A stretch of DNA of 17,057 nucleotides from JAZKFR01 sp040386295 (GCA_040386295.1 JAZKFR010000148.1:1-17057), one strand, 5' to 3'; shown: positions 1-7,796, counted from the stretch's first letter. Notes: generated by a model not told the origin, from the letters alone. Numbers and translations: made by a program.

Positions 1-2
1 TG

Positions 3-95
3 GGCGAGGGAATGATGCTGGTCAGTGAGCGCGTAGTCGCTTGTGCAGAGGTCTTCAGGATGCGTTACTTGCCTCGCGGCACGCCTCATCGCTGA
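3..95 (+). other. Short open frame running in from the left edge
   Basis: A plus-strand frame is open from the first bases of the window to a TGA at 93-95, giving about 30 residues that include MMLVSERVVACAEVFRMRY. It could be the 3' end of a gene that starts outside the window, or simply chance. I do not recognise the peptide. It would be convergent with the repeat-protein gene that ends at 117, leaving only about 20 bases between the stop codons. Confidence 0.15.
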
Positions 96-116
96 GCCTT
101 GCGGAGCCGATAACTT

Positions 117-1658
117 TTACTGCACGGAACAACGACTTGATACGACCTCATCCGAAGCGTACGGACTTGATACGACCCTATCCCAAACGTACGGAACAGC
201 TCCAGGGAAACAGAGCCTGTCGATCCCTTCAATAACAACGCCTGCCGCTTCTGCCCGGATGTTCTGTAACAGGGCTTGTAGAGCCTCTTCGTTTGCAAAG
301 TGCGCATAGTTTAAGTTCAGCGTGTTAAGCCCCTTAAAGCCAACAAGGTTTAGTCCATCAAGACGCAGACGCCGCAATCTCAGCTCGCTCATGCAAGGTC
401 TCGCTGTTGCAGAAATTGTATCCAAACAGTCCTGTAGGGCAGCCAGGCTTGCGAATCTCGCATCATTCAAGCTCAGTTTATCGAGACTTGGGAAGCCGCT
501 CAGGTTTACGCCGTCAAGCGGCGCAAATGAAAGATCCAGTTCGGTAATGCCTTTTCTCTTCGCTTCAGGAATACTGTCCAAAAAGGCCTGTACAGCAGCT
601 GGATTTTCAAATCCCGCACCAGTCAAGTCCAGCCTCGTAGGCCTTAGAAAGTCGTCAAATCTGACTCCGCCAATCGACATCTCGCTCAACTTCAGGTCAA
701 TTCGCGCTCTCACTGCTTCAGGAATGTTGTCCAAAAAGGCCTGTGCAGCAGCTAAGCTTGTAAATTTCGCACCCCTCAAGTCCAGCTTTGCAAGCCCCAG
801 AAACGCCTCAAGTTTTACGCCATCAAGGGGCATATAACGCAAATCTAATTCGGGAATTCGGGCGCTCGCTCCCGCATAAATGCTCTCAAAAAAGTCCTGT
901 GCAGCAGTTGAATCTGTAAATTGCACACCCTGCAAGTGCAGCCGCTCAAGCCCTAAAAAGCCGTCAAGTCTTACGCCATCAAGGAGGAGGGATTGAAAAT
1001 CCAATTCGGGAATTCGGGCTTTCGTTTGTCCTATTACAGGAATACTGTCCAAAAAGGCTTGTACAACAACTGATTTTCTAAATTGCGCATGACTCAAATT
1101 AAATGGGGGAATTTGGCATCTCACGCTTGGCGGCACTATAGCCAAAAGCCCGTTTGTGTTAAGACGAGGAAGTAGCCGCATGTAGTTTTCCCAAGGCCGA
1201 GCCTGTGCAGCTAGAAACCACAGATTTTGTTCGACCCAATGCTCGAACTGTGGGCTATCTTGGTTCGGACTTTCTACCGAATCTTTGGGGAAAAAATAGG
1301 CTCTTGCCAAGCCTACGAATAGTGCATGAATTGCTTCCTGCGGATTTTCCGGCGGCGTGGTAGTGCTCTCTGTAGTGCTCGGCCCAAGAAGCAAATAAGG
1401 CAGCCTGATTTCAAGCGCACTGCTCAACGCTCGAATATCCGCAATCGGAATCGTTAATTCCCTGGAGGGATCGGCGGAACTGAGGCGCGCTACCAACTGC
1501 TCTTTTATCTCTTGAAGATTTGGGCTGTGGTTGATGGCATCGGTTAACCCTTGGACTAACGCTTGTATTCTTTGTGCATTAGCGTCCTGTTGTGCAGCAG
1601 GAGGGGTTACGGATGCGTTTTCGAGCAAGGGCCCTGGAGATATGGTGGGTATGCGCAT
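117..1658 (-). CDS. Leucine-rich internally repeated protein, candidate secreted effector
   Basis: This 513-residue protein has two parts. Residues 1-195 are not repetitive; the first 30 or so are rich in Pro, Ser, Thr and Ala with no hydrophobic signal peptide. From about residue 195 to 480 it consists of roughly six degenerate units of 51-54 residues. Each carries a helix-like block such as AAAQAFLDNIPEA, then ARIPELDL, then a PLDGVKLEAFLGLAKLDLRG block with regular Leu spacing, as in leucine-rich repeat folds. At the DNA level the block near 'tgtccaaaaaggcctg' recurs at about 263, 419, 575, 728, 884 and 1046. The start at ATG 1656-1658 has no clear Shine-Dalgarno. The repeat architecture, the lack of a Sec signal and the presence of type III genes 6 kb away suggest a secreted host-interaction protein, but that is inference. 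It could equally be a cytoplasmic LRR scaffold. I do not recognise a named family. Confidence 0.75.
   Translation of the reverse strand: MRIPTISPGPLLENASVTPPAAQQDANAQRIQALVQGLTDAINHSPNLQEIKEQLVARLSSADPSRELTIPIADIRALSSALEIRLPYLLLGPSTTESTTTPPENPQEAIHALFVGLARAYFFPKDSVESPNQDSPQFEHWVEQNLWFLAAQARPWENYMRLLPRLNTNGLLAIVPPSVRCQIPPFNLSHAQFRKSVVVQAFLDSIPVIGQTKARIPELDFQSLLLDGVRLDGFLGLERLHLQGVQFTDSTAAQDFFESIYAGASARIPELDLRYMPLDGVKLEAFLGLAKLDLRGAKFTSLAAAQAFLDNIPEAVRARIDLKLSEMSIGGVRFDDFLRPTRLDLTGAGFENPAAVQAFLDSIPEAKRKGITELDLSFAPLDGVNLSGFPSLDKLSLNDARFASLAALQDCLDTISATARPCMSELRLRRLRLDGLNLVGFKGLNTLNLNYAHFANEEALQALLQNIRAEAAGVVIEGIDRLCFPGAVPYVWDRVVSSPYASDEVVSSRCSVQ
134..193. repeat. Two tandem 30-bp units inside the repeat-protein 3' end
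   Basis: Units 134-163 and 164-193 agree at about 26 of 30 positions and both begin GACTTGATACGACC. Because 30 bp is ten codons, the duplication stays in frame and gives two consecutive decapeptides in the C-terminus of the repeat protein, PYVWDRVVSS and PYASDEVVSS. It is separate from the larger 51-54 residue repeats. Confidence 0.85.
263..1061 (-). repeat. Six degenerate in-frame repeats, period 153-162 bp
   Basis: Anchor 16-mers resembling TGTCCAAAAAGGCCTG start at about 263, 419, 575, 728, 884 and 1046. The spacings are 156, 156, 153, 156 and 162 bp, all multiples of three. They encode the QAFLDSI-type block of each protein unit. The units at 575 and 728 are closest in DNA sequence, which suggests more recent duplication or conversion in the middle of the array. 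Confidence 0.8.
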
Positions 1659-1877
1659 ATTGAGCCAAAATTTATAGTGGGTTGGAGGGCGTATTTTCGT
1701 GCAGAGCGAAAAATGTTAACCGGTTCTTCTGCTGTATCGCATGGCACGTACAGTAAGTGCTGGTCATTTAAATTTGGTGGCGAAAAAAGAACTTTAGTTC
1801 CACAAAGTCAAAAAAATAGCGCGATTGAGCTTCCCTCCCTAATCCAGCAGATCCATAGGCACGAACCACGACCCTTT

Positions 1878-3545
1878 ATGCGCCCAACTTCTATGACATC
1901 CGTTTCCCGCGAGAGCACATCGCCGAGCAAGGCTGACGCATCTGAGCTGATCGAGCCTGAGCCGTTTTTGCCGTTTGACAATCAATTTATCGAGCAATTC
2001 CCCGGCGCGCCGGAGCTTGGCGCGTGTTGGTCGCCCGTCGCGCCAACGCCGGTGCAGGCGCCGCAGCTCGTGGCGTATTCGGCTGAAGTGGCTGCCTTGC
2101 TTGATCTTGACGTTGCCCATTTGCAGCATGCGCAGACCGTGGCCGTCCTGGCGGGCAATCGCATTGCGCCGGGGAGTACGCCTTATGCAACGGCTTATGC
2201 TGGGCATCAGTTTGGGCAGTGGGCTGGGCAGCTCGGCGATGGGCGTGTGATTGTGCTTGGTGAAACGGTGAATCGGGCGGGGCAGCGTTTTGAGATCCAG
2301 CTGAAGGGCGCAGGGCCGACGCCGTATTCCAGACGCGGCGATGGGCGCGCTGTGTTGCGCTCGTCTGTGCGTGAGTTTTTGTGCAGTGAGGCGATGCATC
2401 ATCTGGGCATTCCGACGACGCGCGCGCTCAGCCTGGTGAGCACGGGGGATGGCGTGTTGCGCGATTTGTTGTACGACGGCAATCCGCGCATTGAACCCGG
2501 CGCCATCGTCTGCCGCGTCGCGCCTTCTTTCTTGCGCTTCGGCCATTTTCAGTTTCCCTGCCTGCGCGCTGATGCGGCTTTGCTGCGGCAGTTGCTTGAT
2601 TTCACGATGCGCGTTTATTTCCCGGATTTATGGGCGCGACAAGACCCCAAGGAACGCGATGCGCAGTGGTTTTGCCAGGTGTGCGAACGTACCGCTTATC
2701 TGATGGCGCAATGGATGCGCGTCGGCTTTGTGCATGGCGTAATGAATACCGATAACTTATCGATTCTCGGCTTGAGCATCGACTACGGCCCCTACGGCTG
2801 GCTCGAAGACGTTCAGGCCGCCTGGACGCCAAACACGACGGATGCGAGCGGTCGGCGTTACTGCTTTGCGCGGCAGCCAGAAATGGCGCGTTGGAATCTC
2901 GAACGGCTGGCCGAGGCGTTGGCTTTGCTCGAGCCAGAGACAGCGTTTTGGCTGGACGGTCTGGCGCACTATGACGCTGTTTATCAACGCGAGATTGAGC
3001 GGGTATTTGCCGGAAAACTGGGCTTTCAGCGCTGGTGCTCTGACGATGATCGCTTACTCGACGATTTGTTTTTGCTGCTGGAAGAGGCTGAAGTCGACTT
3101 CACCGAGTTCTTCTGTTTACTCAGCGCGCTTTCAGTGGATGCGCTGCTCGATGCAGCTCAGCTTGATTGCCATCAGCTGGCCACTTTTTTTAAAAACGCG
3201 TTTTATCGGGAAGCTTTGTACACGCGCTTTTTGACCCCGCTCGCGCATTGGTTGATGCGCTATGTGCAAAGGATCACAGCCGATGTTGCGCAGTACGGCA
3301 TAGCGGCAACGCAAACGCAACGGCAAGCCTTGATGAGGCAACACAATCCGCGTTTTATTTTGCGTAATTACTTGGTGCATGCAGCGATTGAACAGGCTGA
3401 GCAAGGCGATTTTTCGCAGGTGCATGCGCTGTTGTCCGCTGCACGTCATCCCTATGACGATCAGCATCCCGAAGCGCTGCTGGCCAAACGACCCGAGTGG
3501 GCGCGACATCAACCCGGCGCGTCGATGCTGTCTTGCAGCTCGTAG
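1878..3545 (+). CDS. selO: Protein adenylyltransferase SelO (YdiU family)
   Basis: SelO is a pseudokinase-fold enzyme that transfers AMP from ATP to Ser, Thr or Tyr of target proteins and is linked to oxidative-stress physiology. From ATG 1878 the protein has 555 residues, somewhat longer than the 478 of E. coli, mainly through an N-terminal extension. Visible family motifs are AGHQFGQWAGQLGDGR (about 108-123), the Lys in QLKGAGPTPYSRRGDGR (about 141-157), HGVMNTDNLSI (about 286-296) and DYGPYGWLED (302-311). The C-terminus is SCSS, so a Cys occupies the antepenultimate position that is selenocysteine in animal SelO. The open frame runs back to 1563, but family resemblance starts well inside it; 1878 or 1893 are the likely ATGs and neither has a good Shine-Dalgarno. 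The gene is divergent from the repeat protein and ends just before a strong hairpin. Confidence 0.95.
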   Translation: MRPTSMTSVSRESTSPSKADASELIEPEPFLPFDNQFIEQFPGAPELGACWSPVAPTPVQAPQLVAYSAEVAALLDLDVAHLQHAQTVAVLAGNRIAPGSTPYATAYAGHQFGQWAGQLGDGRVIVLGETVNRAGQRFEIQLKGAGPTPYSRRGDGRAVLRSSVREFLCSEAMHHLGIPTTRALSLVSTGDGVLRDLLYDGNPRIEPGAIVCRVAPSFLRFGHFQFPCLRADAALLRQLLDFTMRVYFPDLWARQDPKERDAQWFCQVCERTAYLMAQWMRVGFVHGVMNTDNLSILGLSIDYGPYGWLEDVQAAWTPNTTDASGRRYCFARQPEMARWNLERLAEALALLEPETAFWLDGLAHYDAVYQREIERVFAGKLGFQRWCSDDDRLLDDLFLLLEEAEVDFTEFFCLLSALSVDALLDAAQLDCHQLATFFKNAFYREALYTRFLTPLAHWLMRYVQRITADVAQYGIAATQTQRQALMRQHNPRFILRNYLVHAAIEQAEQGDFSQVHALLSAARHPYDDQHPEALLAKRPEWARHQPGASMLSCSS

Positions 3546-3599
3546 TGTGGGTAGCGCTGGTAGCGGGTTTGCTGCTCAGATGGTTTTAATGAAGCTGCT

Positions 3600-3648
3600 G
3601 GGGCGCGACGTGCCGTGTGCGCATTGAGCACGTCGCGCCCCTTGTTGT
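3600..3648 (+). terminator. Hairpin terminator after selO
   Basis: A perfect 14-bp inverted repeat has arms at 3600-3613 (GGGGCGCGACGTGC) and 3628-3641 (GCACGTCGCGCCCC) around a 14-base loop, followed by TTGTTGT. It starts 55 bases after the selO stop. The stem is very GC-rich and the T-tract is interrupted, so it is a good but not textbook intrinsic terminator. Confidence 0.7.
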
Positions 3649-3676
3649 CAGCTGCTGTCAGCTGCTGTCAGCTGCC
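3647..3676. repeat. Three tandem 10-bp units (GTCAGCTGCT)
   Basis: GTCAGCTGCT at 3647-3656 is repeated exactly at 3657-3666 and with one change at the last base at 3667-3676. It directly abuts the hairpin after selO. It is non-coding, contains the palindrome CAGCTG three times, and is probably a slippage-prone microrepeat. Confidence 0.85.
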
Positions 3677-3716
3677 CGCAAAGCATAGGTGTCAGCGTAG
3701 CGGGCAGCGTTCTGTT

Positions 3717-4230
3717 TTATCGCCCTGTGCCGGCTCCAGCGTGTTCCGGCGGTGGTTGTAGTTCGACTACGTCATAGGCGAAACCACCCNNNNNNNNNNA
3801 CGTATTGAACAGTCGATGGGTTGTAATAGGTATCCCGGAACCAGTTCAGCAGGGCTGTGCCATCCATCACTTCGCCATCTGCTTTGTGCACCTTGATTGC
3901 GCCTCCTGCCGGGGCGGTAAGAATAAGCGCTTTGCGCAACTCACGCTGGAAACGTAGGCCGGTGTCATCGGCTGGCTGCAAGCCATGGTGAGTCGACTGG
4001 CGGTAGGACTCGTCTAGCAGGCACTGCAAATCCGCTAGGCCGATTCCCTTTTTAGGGAGTAAGTTGAGCACGTTCTGTGGGAAGGTGTTTTCTACTTGAT
4101 CATTTGCCACCGCATTCATACAGAGTCGTAGCTGGTCAGAACTCAAACGATTGTCCGCATCCGTCTGCGGTATGAACCGTTGCGCGGGGCAGCTTAATAT
4201 CTGAGAGCCACTGGGTCCTATAGAAGGCAT
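3717..4230 (-). CDS. Unknown protein, interrupted by an assembly gap
   Basis: The 5' part (4230 down to 3800) encodes about 143 residues, starting MPSIGPSGSQILSCPAQRF, with no signal peptide or membrane segment. ATG 4228-4230 has a good Shine-Dalgarno, AAGGA (complement at 4240-4244). After the N run the same frame stops within five residues. A different frame on the same strand gives GGFAYDVVELQPPPEHAG followed by AGTGR and a TAA at 3717-3719. This reads as a natural C-terminus, so the 10 Ns are probably a placeholder; frame continuity needs a true gap length divisible by three. I do not recognise the family. It is on the same strand as the LysR gene upstream but separated by 236 bases. A role as a secreted substrate is possible from the Ser/Pro-rich N-terminus but unsupported. 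Confidence 0.6.
3790..3799. other. Assembly gap (10 N)
   Basis: Ten unresolved bases lie inside the unknown minus-strand gene. The round number suggests a scaffold placeholder rather than a measured length. Confidence 0.99.
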
Positions 4231-4466
4231 ATTGATATTTCCTTAGTAATCGTTCGGTTTGTAGAGTGATTCTAAATTTAAGCGCGGCGCTGCCATTAAG
4301 GATTGCTGTTGCGGCAATCTTTGCTGATCAGTCACCTCTTGCTTAGTGGCTGTAGCGCGCTAAAAGTTCCATACGCACGCCAAAAAATCGCGCGAAGCAG
4401 CAAAATCTTGATGACATGATGACAACTAGGCTATCCAAAACGGGTAAGACAACGCGCGGCACGACC

Positions 4467-5405
4467 CTAAGGAATAAACGGCCAGTTGATTTGGTCGCTA
4501 CGCGTCAAACCCTGCGTCAGAGCGCGACAGAGGGCGATGAACTCACTCATGCCTGAAGTATGAAACTTGCGTTTATGCCAGACAAAATGAAAATGCCGAC
4601 GCAAGTTTAGTTCAGGCGTTGCAATCTCGACGAGGCTGCCACGGCGGAAGGCTTCGCGCAGCGCAAGGCGAGAAATGCAGCCGATGCCAAAGCCAAATTC
4701 CACCGCGCGTTTGATCGCCTCGGTATGCTCAAGCTCAAGCCGGATCGTTGCCTGTAAGTGATGTTGCTGTAAGGCGCGATCCAAAGTTTCACGCGTGCCC
4801 GAACCGGGTTCGCGCATGATCCACGCCTGATGTGCCAAGTCAGCCAAATCGATAGGCGTCTGCCTGAGCGCACACAGCGGATGCTGCGGCGCGCAAAACA
4901 CGACCAGCTCGTCTTCAATCCAAGGCTCGACGAGCAAATCGGGGTGCCGACAAGCACCTTCAATCAAACCTAAATCCAGCTCGTAACGTGCAACCTGTTG
5001 GACGATGCTTGCGGTGTTGTGAACCTGCAAGCGCGCCTCGCCTTCTGGGTGACGCTTAAGAAAATCAGCAACGATCAAAGTGGCCAAATAATTGCCAATC
5101 GTCAGCGTCGCGCCGATGCGCAGCTTGCCGTAACCGGCGCGCCCTTCGAGCTGGCTTTCTAGACTTTGCGCACGCTCGATCAACTCCAAAGCTTGCGGCA
5201 ACAGCGATTGGCCCAGCTCATTCAAACGCAAGGTTTTACCTACCCGGTCAAATAGCTGCGTGTCGTACTGCCGCTCCAGCTCGCCCAGCGCCGTACTCGC
5301 GGCCGATTGAGATAAGGCAAGCGCTTTGGCTGCACGCGAGACGCTTTCTTGGCGGGCAATGGCGACAAAGACGGCCATTTGGCGCAGGGTAAATTTGATA
5401 TGCAC
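4467..5405 (-). CDS. LysR-family regulator, FinR-like, divergent from fpr
   Basis: This 312-residue LysR-type protein has an N-terminal winged helix-turn-helix (about residues 5-64, including FTLRQMAVFVAIARQESVSR and SQSAASTALGELE) and a substrate-binding domain of the periplasmic-binding-protein type (about 92-300). The start is a GTG at 5403-5405, which gives the usual LysR N-terminus; no better ATG is available and no Shine-Dalgarno is obvious. It is transcribed away from fpr with only 95 bases between the starts. In Pseudomonas putida a LysR regulator in this position, FinR, is needed for fpr induction under superoxide stress, so the same role is inferred here. It also resembles CysB/CysL-type regulators, and the inducer cannot be read from sequence. 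Confidence 0.88.
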   Translation of the reverse strand: MHIKFTLRQMAVFVAIARQESVSRAAKALALSQSAASTALGELERQYDTQLFDRVGKTLRLNELGQSLLPQALELIERAQSLESQLEGRAGYGKLRIGATLTIGNYLATLIVADFLKRHPEGEARLQVHNTASIVQQVARYELDLGLIEGACRHPDLLVEPWIEDELVVFCAPQHPLCALRQTPIDLADLAHQAWIMREPGSGTRETLDRALQQHHLQATIRLELEHTEAIKRAVEFGFGIGCISRLALREAFRRGSLVEIATPELNLRRHFHFVWHKRKFHTSGMSEFIALCRALTQGLTRSDQINWPFIP

Positions 5406-5430
5406 GAAACAGATATGAGTTATTCAAACA

Positions 5431-5449
5431 ATCTATTTTACAGATAGAT
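5431..5449. promoter_or_regulatory. Palindromic LysR operator candidate
   Basis: ATCTAT (5431-5436) and ATAGAT (5444-5449) form a perfect inverted repeat around a 7-base centre. It contains the LysR signature T-N11-A (T5434, A5446). It lies between the divergent LysR and fpr genes and overlaps the -35 element proposed for fpr. Confidence 0.55.
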
Positions 5450-5465
5450 GGCGGTGAAATATCAT
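5437..5465 (+). promoter_or_regulatory. Sigma-70 promoter for fpr
   Basis: TTTACA (5437-5442, five of six matches to TTGACA) and TATCAT (5460-5465, five of six to TATAAT) are separated by exactly 17 bases. The -10 box ends 35 bases before the fpr ATG. The -35 box lies in the centre of the palindrome, so a protein bound there would be expected to compete with RNA polymerase. Confidence 0.55.
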
Positions 5466-5500
5466 TCTGCCCGTTCCCTTATTCTGTCTCGAGCCAAACC

Positions 5501-6277
5501 ATGAGCAATTTCTCTACCGAACGCGTCCTCTCGATTCACCATTGGAACGAGAGCCTGTTTAGCTTCCGCACCACGCGCGACCCCGCTCTACGTTTCATTA
5601 ACGGACAATTCGTCATGATCGGCCTGCGCTTAAGCGAGCGTCCGCTAACGCGCGCCTACAGTATCGCCAGCGCGAATCATGACGAATACCTGGAGTTTTT
5701 CAGCATCAAAGTGCCAGACGGTCCGCTGACGTCGAAACTACAGCATCTCAAAGTCGGCGATGAAATCGTCGTCAGCCGCAAACCAACGGGAACACTGGTC
5801 TTGCGCGACCTGAAACCGGGCAAAAATCTTTACATGCTGGCAACAGGCACCGGTCTAGCCCCGTTCATCAGCCTGATTCAAGACCCAGAAACCTACGAAC
5901 GATTTGAGAAAGTCGTGCTGATTCATGGCGTGCGTTGGGTCAGTGAATTGGCTTATAACGACTTCATTAGCCGTGAATTGCCCAGCCACGAATTTTTTGC
6001 CGAGATGGTTCAAGACAAACTGATCTACTACCCTACCGTCACGCGCGAACCCTTCCACAACCAAGGCCGGCTCACCCACTTAATCGAAAACGGCAAACTC
6101 GCGCTTGATACCGGCATGCCACCGCTTGATCCGGCGCAGGATCGGGTGATGATTTGCGGCAGCCCGGCGATGCTGAAAGACTGCTGTACCCTGCTCGATC
6201 AACGCGGCTTTGAAGTCTCACCGCATATCGGCGCAATGGGCGACTACGTGATCGAACGGGCATTTGTTGAAAAATGA
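5501..6277 (+). CDS. fpr: Ferredoxin/flavodoxin-NADP(+) reductase
   Basis: Fpr moves electrons between NADPH and ferredoxin or flavodoxin through FAD, supplying reducing power to iron-sulfur and redox-stress enzymes in the cytoplasm. The protein has 258 residues, the normal size for the bacterial class. Visible motifs are the FAD-binding RPLTRAYSIAS (47-57), the NADP-binding MLATGTGLAPF (112-122), YYPTVTREPF (176-185), MICGSPAML (217-225) and the C-terminal YVIERAFVEK, which is characteristic of bacterial Fpr. The sequence is close to what I know from Burkholderia and Ralstonia. Its position opposite a LysR gene argues for stress-controlled expression. Confidence 0.95.
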   Translation: MSNFSTERVLSIHHWNESLFSFRTTRDPALRFINGQFVMIGLRLSERPLTRAYSIASANHDEYLEFFSIKVPDGPLTSKLQHLKVGDEIVVSRKPTGTLVLRDLKPGKNLYMLATGTGLAPFISLIQDPETYERFEKVVLIHGVRWVSELAYNDFISRELPSHEFFAEMVQDKLIYYPTVTREPFHNQGRLTHLIENGKLALDTGMPPLDPAQDRVMICGSPAMLKDCCTLLDQRGFEVSPHIGAMGDYVIERAFVEK

Positions 6278-6361
6278 GCCCAGCGCGAAGCCAAGCTGTG
6301 ATCACGACTAGCCCGCCAAACCACCGGCCAGCCTCGTCGGAACAATATTAGGTTGACGCAG

Positions 6362-6389
6362 GGGCTGCAGAAACCTTATTCAGCAGCCC
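6362..6389 (+). other. Stem-loop in the glmM leader
   Basis: GGGCTGC (6362-6368) pairs with GCAGCCC (6383-6389) around a 14-base loop, about 40 bases before the glmM start. No T-tract follows, so it is not a convincing terminator for fpr. It could be leader structure or chance. Confidence 0.3.
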
Positions 6390-6428
6390 GTAGCCACCAC
6401 AGCAAGCACTGAGAACACAACGGGCAAA

Positions 6429-7796
6429 ATGAGCAAAAAATATTTTGGCACAGACGGTATTCGCGGACGCGTCGGCACCTTGCCGATCACGCCAGACTTT
6501 GTCATGCGCCTCGGCTACTCCGCCGGTAAAGTGTTTGTCAAACATGAGCTTGCGCGTGGCCATTTAAAAGCGAGCGAACGCCCAGCGGTATTGATCGGCA
6601 AGGACACGCGAATTTCCGGCTATATGCTCGAGGCAGCTCTAGAAGCAGGCTTCTCGGCAGCGGGGGTGGACGTCTGCTTGGTCGGCCCGATGCCCACGCC
6701 CGCTGTGGCCTATCTGACACGCGCTTTGCGTTTGCAGGCCGGGATTGTTATTTCTGCCTCGCACAACCCTTTCCACGATAACGGAATCAAATTTTTTTCA
6801 GCGCACGGCAGCAAATTGCCCGACGCATTAGAAGCCGAAATCGAGGCAGGCATAGACGGCGCACTAAATTGCGCGCAATCGGCTCAATTAGGGCGGGCTA
6901 GACGGATAGACGACGCGGCTGGACGATACATCGAGTTCTGTAAAAGCACCTTCCCTAGCCATCTTGATTTACGTGGCCTGAAAATCGTCGTCGATTGCGC
7001 ACATGGCGCTGCCTACCATATTGCGCCCCATGTCTTGCACGAGCTGGGTGCCGAGGTCAGCAGTATTGGCACAGAGCCGAACGGCCTGAACATCAACGAT
7101 CAGGTAGGCGCAACGGCGCCCAGCGCGTTACGCAACGCCGTGCTCGCGCAACAAGCAGACCTAGGCATCGCTTTGGACGGTGACGGCGACCGCGTCATGA
7201 TGGTTGATGCTGCCGGCAAACTCTACGACGGCGACGCCCTGCTCTACGCCATCGTGCGCAACCGACTGCAAGACGAAGCCATCGCCGGTGTTGTCGGCAC
7301 GGTGATGAGTAATTTAGCGCTAGAGCACGCTTTTGCCCGGCTGAACATCCCATTTACACGCTCTGCGGTGGGCGACCGCTGTGTTCTAGAAGCGCTACGC
7401 GCTAAAAACTGGCGTTACGGCGGCGAAAACTCGGGGCATATCCTTTGTCTCGATCACCACAGCACAGGCGACGGCATTATTTCAGCCCTGCAAGTGCTTT
7501 ACGCACTGCGCAGAAAGCAAAGCAGCCTGCAACAGCTGCTCGCAGATTTGACGCTCTATCCACAAGTGCTGATTAACGTTCCCATCGATAAAGGCTTTTT
7601 GTGGGCAGACGATGCCCATATCGCTCAAGCCTTAGGCGAGGCAGAAAAGGCAATGGGGCAAGAGGGACGAGTCTTATTGCGCGCCTCTGGCACCGAGGCC
7701 GTTCTACGCGTCATGGTCGAAGGACGTGATGCCGAGAAAGTCAGCGCCAACGCCGAGCGCTTAAGCGCAGCCATACGCTCAGCCGTAGCTCATTGA
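6429..7796 (+). CDS. glmM: Phosphoglucosamine mutase GlmM
   Basis: GlmM converts glucosamine-6-phosphate to glucosamine-1-phosphate, the step that commits sugar to UDP-GlcNAc for peptidoglycan and lipopolysaccharide. The 455-residue protein has all family landmarks: KKYFGTDGIRGRVG at the N-terminus, the phosphoserine loop GIVISASHNP with the catalytic Ser near 111, the metal-binding DGDGDR loop (about 250-256), GGENSGH (about 337-343) and the phosphate-binding RASGTEAVLRVMVEG near the C-terminus. Length matches the family. In many Burkholderiales glmM follows folP; here the gene before it is fpr, 151 bases upstream, so it probably has its own promoter. A TTGACG at 6353-6358 is a possible -35, with only a weak -10 behind it. 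Confidence 0.97.
   Translation: MSKKYFGTDGIRGRVGTLPITPDFVMRLGYSAGKVFVKHELARGHLKASERPAVLIGKDTRISGYMLEAALEAGFSAAGVDVCLVGPMPTPAVAYLTRALRLQAGIVISASHNPFHDNGIKFFSAHGSKLPDALEAEIEAGIDGALNCAQSAQLGRARRIDDAAGRYIEFCKSTFPSHLDLRGLKIVVDCAHGAAYHIAPHVLHELGAEVSSIGTEPNGLNINDQVGATAPSALRNAVLAQQADLGIALDGDGDRVMMVDAAGKLYDGDALLYAIVRNRLQDEAIAGVVGTVMSNLALEHAFARLNIPFTRSAVGDRCVLEALRAKNWRYGGENSGHILCLDHHSTGDGIISALQVLYALRRKQSSLQQLLADLTLYPQVLINVPIDKGFLWADDAHIAQALGEAEKAMGQEGRVLLRASGTEAVLRVMVEGRDAEKVSANAERLSAAIRSAVAH

Noticed and set aside
1740..1760. TGGCACG at about 1741 as a sigma-54 -24 element before selO
   Set aside because: The -12 GC is not at the required 10-base spacing from the GG.
1563..1877. N-terminal extension of the selO frame back to 1563
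   Set aside because: The extra about 105 residues overlap the start of the divergent repeat gene, show no SelO likeness, and lack a ribosome site; the family-like sequence begins after 1893.
1839..2546. Long minus-strand frame inside selO
   Set aside because: It is antisense to a strongly conserved gene and its Arg/His-rich composition is typical of a shadow frame.
3647..3676. Tandem repeat as a CRISPR or origin iteron array
   Set aside because: Units are 10 bp with no spacers, only three copies, and no replication or cas genes are near.
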